The notes under the pieces were generated by a model. That model was given only the letters and a program-made list of their open reading frames with translations, ran no database searches and was not told the origin of the DNA. Below, piece by piece: positions 56,932 to 64,000 of a stretch of 64,000 bases of DNA; position 1 is the first letter of the stretch; every line of letters begins with the position of its first letter. A program made the translations under genes and the position numbers. Source of the DNA: Aeromonas fluvialis (GTDB taxonomy: Bacteria; Pseudomonadota; Gammaproteobacteria; Enterobacterales; Aeromonadaceae); the NCBI RefSeq assembly GCF_000819885.1, contig NZ_CDBO01000068.1, forward strand, positions 129,929 through 193,928. Reading direction: 5' to 3'.

Positions 56932-57757
56932 ATGGTTGCGATTGCTTATCTGGCTGCCCTGCGTACTGCTGGCCTGGTTGCCCGGTGCGCTGTTGGCAGC
57001 GACCCCGAGCAGGGTGGTGAGCGTTGTTCCTCACCTGACCGAATTGCTCTACGAGATTGGCGCCGGCCACAAACTGGTGGCCATTGACGATGCCTCAGAC
57101 TATCCCCCCGAGGTCAAAACCAAGCACAAGGTAGCCAATTATCGCAGCATTAATATCGAAGCGCTGCTGGCACAAAAACCGGACCTGATCCTGGGCTGGC
57201 GCTCGGCCCAGTCACGAATGCTGGCTCCGCTGGAGCAGCTGGGTATCCCGGTTTTCTACTCGGAGCCCACCGAGTTTGCCTCGCTAGCTAACGAGATGCG
57301 GGCGCTGGGCAAATTGCTGGGTGTTGAGAAAAGTGCCAACGAAGCCGCCGAACGCTATATGGCGCGCCTGCATGAGCTGCAACAGCGTTATGGCCAGCCA
57401 ACCGGCGTCAAGGTGTTCTACCAACTCTGGTACCCGCCACTCACCAGCGTGAGCGGCAACGCCTGGCCTGCTCAGGCCATCGAGCTCTGCGGCGGAATCA
57501 ACGTCATGAGCAATGCCAGAACACCCTATCCTCAGGCGAATATTGAACAGGTCATCAGGGCCAACCCCGCGCTGATCCTGGCCGGGAGTCAAGATTCTGA
57601 CGCCCTGCGTCACTGGCAGAAGTGGCCCAATCTGGGCGCCGTACAGCATCAGCGACTCGATTTGATCAACTCGGATGAGCTGCACCGCTTCACCCCGAGG
57701 GCCCTCAATGCGGTGGAGCAAATTTGCCAAGCGATCCAACTCACCTCGCAGACATAA
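56924..57757 (+). CDS. btuF: Vitamin B12 periplasmic binding protein BtuF
   Basis: 277 residues. Signal peptide WLRLLIWLPCVLLAWLPGAL with cleavage near LLA/ATPSRVV. Then the BtuF-type fold: VVSVVPHLTELLYEIGAG, DDASDYPPEV, KPDLILGW, WPAQAIELCGGINV. BtuF delivers cobalamin to BtuCD. Overlaps cbiB by 8 bases. btuC and btuD are not in the window. Confidence 0.92.
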   Translation: MARWLRLLIWLPCVLLAWLPGALLAATPSRVVSVVPHLTELLYEIGAGHKLVAIDDASDYPPEVKTKHKVANYRSINIEALLAQKPDLILGWRSAQSRMLAPLEQLGIPVFYSEPTEFASLANEMRALGKLLGVEKSANEAAERYMARLHELQQRYGQPTGVKVFYQLWYPPLTSVSGNAWPAQAIELCGGINVMSNARTPYPQANIEQVIRANPALILAGSQDSDALRHWQKWPNLGAVQHQRLDLINSDELHRFTPRALNAVEQICQAIQLTSQT

Positions 57758-57854
57758 GCGCTGCTACCGACAGGGTCAACCTGCGACGTACAGGCTAGCA
57801 ACCACATCTTTAAAACTGTTTTTGTGAATGGATCACACTCTTTGCCAAAAAAGC

Positions 57855-57870
57855 TGGTACTTTATTTGCT
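57855..57870 (+). promoter_or_regulatory. Sigma-54 promoter of pseB
   Basis: TGGTACTTTATTTGCT fits the RpoN consensus TGGCAC-N5-TTGCW, with the invariant GG and GC exactly 10 bases apart. The start codon of pseB follows 43 bases after the -12 box. Polar flagellar class genes in Aeromonas and Vibrio use sigma-54 with FlrC, so this links pseBC to flagellar control. Confidence 0.75.
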
Positions 57871-57879
57871 AGCATATGA

Positions 57880-60047
<2,168 letters not shown>

Positions 60048-60065
60048 TTCCGCCGCGGAGCCTCT

Positions 60066-60986
60066 ATGCACATCCTAATCTATGGAACCTCTACCCAAGC
60101 CCTGCACTTCCTGCCTGCTCTGGCGCTGAACTTTACACTACTGGGATTTGTTGACAGTGACCCGGCCAAACAAGGCACACGCTGGATGAACAAGCCGGTC
60201 TATCACCCCAGTCAGCTTTCAGGCGTCCAATTCGACAAAATCTTGATCGCCAGCTCTTTTGTCAGCGAGATCAACCAGACGCTGGCCAGTTATGGAATCG
60301 AGCCGGGCATCCCCGTCGTAGAGTGTGACGAGATACTGCAGACCAGTCGCGAATATGAGAATGCCCTGCAAGCAGTGCATTCCAAACGTGAGGATATGCT
60401 GCCGAAGATCCCTCTGCTGCAGCAGCATATCGAGGGCACAACCTTGTTGACCGATCGATTGGCACTGCTCGAGAAGTTACCCACCCAGGGCGTCGTGGCC
60501 GAACTGGGCGTGGCGGCGGGTGATTTTAGTCGCCAGATCATGGATATCTGTGCTCCGGCGCAGCTACATCTGGTGGATATATGGGGTTCGGATCGCTACG
60601 GCGAAGAGTTGTACCTGAGTGTGAACAACCATTTTCAGCAGCAACAACAGCGCGGAGAGGTGACCATTCACCGCAAACCTTCGCTGGAGGCACTGGAGAG
60701 TTTCCCGGATCAGACCTTCGATTGGGTATATATTGATACGACACACAGTTATGAGTTGACCCGCGAAGAGCTCAGGGCTTGTGCTAAAAAAGTGAAATCA
60801 AGCGGTATCATAGCGGGACACGATTATGTTCAGGGCAACTGGCGCTCCCAATATCGCTATGGCGTCATCGAAGCGGTGCATGAATTTTGTGTGGAATACA
60901 ACTACCGCATTTTATATCTGACGATGGATATCTCTGAATGCCAGAGCTTTGCGTTAATTAAAAATAGTGATGGCGTTTTTCCATAA
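60066..60986 (+). CDS. Two-domain protein: nucleotide-binding-like N-terminus plus SAM methyltransferase
   Basis: 306 residues. N-terminal 115 residues resemble the Rossmann-like start of PglD or CoA-binding domains (MHILIYGTSTQALHFL, GFVDSDPAKQGTRWMNKPVY). From about residue 140 a class I methyltransferase follows with SAM motif VVAELGVAAGDFSRQIMD, acidic LHLVDIWGSDRYG and FDWVYIDTTHSYELTREEL. Probably methylates a glycan or its carrier; it begins 18 bases after pseC, so it belongs to that operon. Confidence 0.8.
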   Translation: MHILIYGTSTQALHFLPALALNFTLLGFVDSDPAKQGTRWMNKPVYHPSQLSGVQFDKILIASSFVSEINQTLASYGIEPGIPVVECDEILQTSREYENALQAVHSKREDMLPKIPLLQQHIEGTTLLTDRLALLEKLPTQGVVAELGVAAGDFSRQIMDICAPAQLHLVDIWGSDRYGEELYLSVNNHFQQQQQRGEVTIHRKPSLEALESFPDQTFDWVYIDTTHSYELTREELRACAKKVKSSGIIAGHDYVQGNWRSQYRYGVIEAVHEFCVEYNYRILYLTMDISECQSFALIKNSDGVFP

Positions 60987-61084
60987 TAAAAAGATGATGC
61001 ATATCCAATTCTGCCAGATCACGGCATAGAACTTACTTTTATGCCGACAAACAAAGCAACCTATGATTTTTTATTTACACGAGA

Positions 61085-62215
61085 TCAATGACTCAATAGA
61101 AAACCAATCAGTTGTTCACAAACAGTATCAACCTCATCATTCGACAAATCAAAATACATCGGCAAACGGACGATAGAATCAGTGAAATGATCCGCATTGG
61201 GCAGCGAGCGCCCATCATGTAGTCCCTGAAAATAGGGACTGCGATGCAAAGATTGATAATGAAAAACGGCTTTGATTCCGGCTAAATCGAGATGTTGAAT
61301 CAACTGACTCCGCTGCTGAAGGCTGGCACAGTCCAGGTAAAACATATGCGCATTGTTGGTGGCATAATCAGGAATCAATGGCAATTTGATCCCATATGCA
61401 CAGACCACGGGTGCCAGTGCCTGTAAATAACGATGCCATATTTCCAACCGGCGTTTTTGAATCGCATCCAACTGCTCTAATTGTGCATACAAATAAGCCG
61501 CAATGATATCGGATGGCAGGAACGAAGAGCCAATATCAACCCAGCCATACTTATCAACTTCGCCTCGAAAGAATGAACTTCGATTTGTTCCTTTCTCGCG
61601 AATTATTTCAGCACGATGCGTATATTGTTTATCGTTTATAACCAACAGACCACCTTCCCCGGAAATAATATTCTTGGTCTCGTGGAATGAGAATGTTGAT
61701 AAACAGCCGATACTGCCTAACGGCCTAGATTTATAAAATGAATTGATGGCTTGTGCCGCATCCTCAACTACGGGAATATTATAATTTTCGGCGATCCGCA
61801 TGATGGCATCCATATCACATGCCACCCCCGCATAATGCACGACTATGATGGCTCGTGTGCGCGGAGTAATCAGGGCTTCAATTTGCGCTGGATCAATATT
61901 TGGATGATCGGCATAAGAATCAGCAAAGACAATATTGGCGCCGCGCAGGACAAATGCATTCACTGTAGAAACAAAGGTATAGCTTGGCGCAATCACCTCA
62001 TCACCAGGTTGAATATTGAGCAAAATGGCTGCCATTTCCAGGGCATCGGTACAGGATGTCGTCAGCAACACCTTGTCAAGGTGATAGCGGGATTCCAGAT
62101 AATGGTGACATTTTTGCGTGAACACACCATCGCCAGAAATTTTACCACTGGCCACTGACTCGGCAATATAGACCAGCTCTCGACCATGTAGATAAGGCTT
62201 ATTAAAAGGAATCAT
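61085..62215 (-). CDS. wecE: dTDP-4-amino-4,6-dideoxygalactose transaminase-like (WecE/RffA)
   Basis: DegT-family PLP aminotransferase making dTDP-Fuc4N from the 4-keto-6-deoxy sugar. 376 residues: MIPFNKPYLHGRELVYIAES start, EDAAQAINSFYKSRPLGSIG and the PLP lysine in FSFHETKNIISGEGG. Last gene of the opposing three-gene operon; AT-richer than pseBC. The enzyme could also serve an O-antigen; the product sugar is inferred from the family. Confidence 0.87.
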   Translation of the reverse strand: MIPFNKPYLHGRELVYIAESVASGKISGDGVFTQKCHHYLESRYHLDKVLLTTSCTDALEMAAILLNIQPGDEVIAPSYTFVSTVNAFVLRGANIVFADSYADHPNIDPAQIEALITPRTRAIIVVHYAGVACDMDAIMRIAENYNIPVVEDAAQAINSFYKSRPLGSIGCLSTFSFHETKNIISGEGGLLVINDKQYTHRAEIIREKGTNRSSFFRGEVDKYGWVDIGSSFLPSDIIAAYLYAQLEQLDAIQKRRLEIWHRYLQALAPVVCAYGIKLPLIPDYATNNAHMFYLDCASLQQRSQLIQHLDLAGIKAVFHYQSLHRSPYFQGLHDGRSLPNADHFTDSIVRLPMYFDLSNDEVDTVCEQLIGFLLSH

Positions 62216-62311
62216 ACTCTGTACCCCTTTATCACATGATTATATACATCAGTATAATCTACGCGGCTAACTTAGAGCGAATTCAACGCCATCACAATTA
62301 AATCAGCACCA

Positions 62312-63112
62312 TTATTTGTTGAGCAAGAGATGATAGCCGCACAATGATTTATTCACTCGAAATGGGAAAGTGTTATACAGATTGAGCACCCCAACATTAG
62401 CCGCTGATACCACTGTTTTTATACATTTGAAATGTCTCTCCTGAGCCGCAATGAATGCAGCATGCCACAGTGGCACAGATAGCATGGAGCAATCAGCAGA
62501 GGTTCCAGTTAATAGCCAATCGATGTCATTAAGATCAGATGATACGCGCTGAGCATGGAAGCCTATGGGTTTACTGCCATGCTTAGCCAAAAGCAGTTCA
62601 TTGGGTGACTGCAACAGGGCGTCAATCCAATTCGCAGTGCGCATTCTGGCGAACTCGATATTAATATTAATATCTTCAAGTAACCGACCATAATGAAACC
62701 CATCATGAGCAGTCTTTTTAATAAAATCGATATCCTCTTGTCTTTCAACTGGCATTAACAAAATTTGCCGACGCAACTTATCGCTGTACTTATATTGACA
62801 AGGATTATGAAATGACAGTTGATAACTCAACTCCGCAAAATAGAATCCAGCCCTTTCAATAGCCTGCCGCTTTACTCTATTATGTTCAATTCGGCCCTGA
62901 ACATAAGTATAGCCAGCTGAGTGAATAAATTCTATTGCTCGCTGTAAAACAGATTCAAAAATAGACTCTTTAGGGCAATAATCAATTATTTCACAACTAC
63001 GCCAGCCTAATACAGCATCGTTCCATGGCGTGTGTCTGACTTCAATATATTGAGCAGGCTCATCAGCCGCACATATTATCTTTGAGTGGATTACGTCTAT
63101 ATCATTCGCCAT
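62312..63112 (-). CDS. WecD-like GNAT acetyltransferase for an amino sugar
   Basis: 266 residues; GNAT-type C-terminus AANVGVLNLYNTFPFRVNKS and an N-terminal half with GYTYVQGRIEHNRVKRQAIE, similar in layout to WecD (dTDP-Fuc4N acetyltransferase). Sits next to the WecE-like gene, so it likely acetylates that product. Overlaps the methyltransferase gene by 11 bases. AT-rich, with many rare-type codons for this genome. Confidence 0.75.
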   Translation of the reverse strand: MANDIDVIHSKIICAADEPAQYIEVRHTPWNDAVLGWRSCEIIDYCPKESIFESVLQRAIEFIHSAGYTYVQGRIEHNRVKRQAIERAGFYFAELSYQLSFHNPCQYKYSDKLRRQILLMPVERQEDIDFIKKTAHDGFHYGRLLEDININIEFARMRTANWIDALLQSPNELLLAKHGSKPIGFHAQRVSSDLNDIDWLLTGTSADCSMLSVPLWHAAFIAAQERHFKCIKTVVSAANVGVLNLYNTFPFRVNKSLCGYHLLLNK

Positions 63113-63896
63113 ATACAGCCCATGCGCAATGAGGTTGTAGCGGCGTTCTATAAAGCCGCAAATTATTCAGACCCAATACCTCATCAAGAGCTTTGGTTTC
63201 GCCTGGGAAAAACTCACAGTTCAGTTCATCAAACACCAACAAGGAGCCGCGAGTTAAACGAGGTACTATTTTTTGTAAAACATCTTTTGTCGGCTTATAT
63301 AAATCCATGTCAAAGATTGCCATTGATATAACGGCATGACTGTTATCTGCAAGCCAAGTGTCTATGGTCTTCGATACATCACCCTTGATAAGTCTATGTT
63401 TTTTCAAATCACGCATAGGAGCAAAACTTTCATGTATATGTAGTATTTTGGCCAATATCTCTTCATAATTATCAATCGACGCGTAATCCCCTGTATTAGC
63501 TAATGCACCATCATTGTCATCAACAGATGGGAAGCCTGTAAATGTATCAAAGCCATGGATGACACGACTCTGATTGAACGGCTCAAAAATACTGCGCAAA
63601 TTCACAAGCAGAGACATGCCCGCCCCCCAATGCACCCCAAACTCACAAATCACACCGGGAACATCGATAATCTTTTTATATAAATCCGCATAGTACAAAA
63701 CGCGGGCGACAGAGCCTACTTGTAATGAAGCAAGACTATGCCTATTCCATGCCTCACCAGAACAATTTATGATTTCGGAAGCAATACCTCTCAACTCGGC
63801 CGTATTTATAGACTTATCACTGGAGGTATAAACCAGTTCACCACCTCGGGACTGAAGGGACAATTTATCATTCATTTCATTATTAGCCATATTCAT
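63102..63896 (-). CDS. TylF/MycF-type sugar O-methyltransferase
   Basis: 264 residues. SAM-binding VICEFGVHWGAGMSLLVNLR and the metal-binding region FGFDTFTGFPS-like (HGFDTFTGFPSVDDN) and AIFDMDLYKPTKDVL are typical of TylF/MycF deoxysugar methyltransferases. First gene of the operon with the WecD- and WecE-like genes; suggests an O-methylated amino sugar. Start could be M1 or a later Met; the longest is listed. AT-rich compared with the rest of the window. Confidence 0.8.
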   Translation of the reverse strand: MNMANNEMNDKLSLQSRGGELVYTSSDKSINTAELRGIASEIINCSGEAWNRHSLASLQVGSVARVLYYADLYKKIIDVPGVICEFGVHWGAGMSLLVNLRSIFEPFNQSRVIHGFDTFTGFPSVDDNDGALANTGDYASIDNYEEILAKILHIHESFAPMRDLKKHRLIKGDVSKTIDTWLADNSHAVISMAIFDMDLYKPTKDVLQKIVPRLTRGSLLVFDELNCEFFPGETKALDEVLGLNNLRLYRTPLQPHCAWAVYGE

Positions 63897-64000
63897 TCAC
63901 CCTCGTCAGTTTAATGAAAATACGTTAATCACAATATAATCCACTCTTAATGAGATTTAGGTTGATATCGAGTCATTGTTTATCCTGATTACCCATGACC

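Overview
The window looks like chromosome of a gammaproteobacterium, most probably Aeromonas or a close relative. This is inferred from gene content and synteny; no search was run. Supporting blocks are iscS-iscR-trmJ, cmk-rpsA-ihfB-lapA-lapB-pyrF, ubiI-ubiH-ygfB/zapA-6S RNA, mtnN-cbiB-btuF and a pseB-pseC flagellin-glycosylation locus, together with a rhombosortase and an H-NS gene. Most of the sequence is GC-rich, dense core genome. The last 3 kb and the intergenic spaces are AT-rich.

Layout. 1-4.7 kb: 5' end of iscS, iscR with its own operator, trmJ, a small membrane protein, and the divergent ubiT / ubiUV genes for oxygen-independent ubiquinone synthesis. 4.7-5.5 kb: broken IS ends and a wrecked ISL3-type transposase next to a tRNA-Ser(GGA). 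5.8-11 kb: ybjN, a DUF1704 metallopeptidase-like gene, tdk, an NhaC-superfamily transporter behind a lysine riboswitch, and hns. 11-20.6 kb: PduO-type adenosyltransferase, DUF3820 protein, queE, queC, a DTW-domain tRNA modification gene, rhombosortase, the pyrF-lapBA-ihfB-rpsA-cmk block, and ribA. 20.7-30 kb: a CysB-like regulator, a LysR/MFS pair, yecM, a membrane-anchored coiled-coil protein, nfsA, an AbgT transporter and a GGDEF-EAL protein. 30-39.5 kb: a LysR regulator, a REC-CheC-like plus PAS gene pair, ltaE, an SDR enzyme, an XRE regulator, an aldo/keto reductase, an RRM protein and a two-gene amino-acid ABC importer without a binding-protein gene.

39.55-41.56 kb is a scrapyard. It holds the C-terminal part of an IscB-type (OMEGA) nuclease, an ISL3 fragment, a HigA-like antitoxin fragment, the tail of an ABC permease and duplicated terminator/repeat units. 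41.5-50.9 kb: gcvP, gcvH, gcvT, ubiI, ubiH, ygfB, zapA and 6S RNA. The usual pepP (between ygfB and ubiH) and ygfA (after 6S RNA) are absent from their normal places. 51-57.8 kb: emrD, a GST, a gene broken by an in-frame amber codon, suhB, mtnN, cbiB and btuF. 57.8-64 kb: a sigma-54 promoter followed by pseB, pseC and a two-domain methyltransferase, then an opposing operon for an acylated, methylated dTDP-amino-sugar (TylF-like methyltransferase, WecD-like acetyltransferase, WecE-like aminotransferase). That operon is close to the right edge and the island probably continues beyond it.

Functional themes: ubiquinone synthesis by both routes (ubiUVT without oxygen, ubiH/ubiI with oxygen), cobalamin handling (adenosyltransferase, cbiB, btuF), Fe-S regulation, queuosine synthesis, RNA-level regulation (lysine riboswitch, 6S RNA, an unclassified gcvT leader) and surface glycan synthesis. 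I found no intact new defence system. The strongest unusual signals are the IscB relic, the riboswitch-controlled transporter, the sigma-54 promoter of the glycosylation locus, the in-frame amber gene and unexplained perfect inverted repeats.
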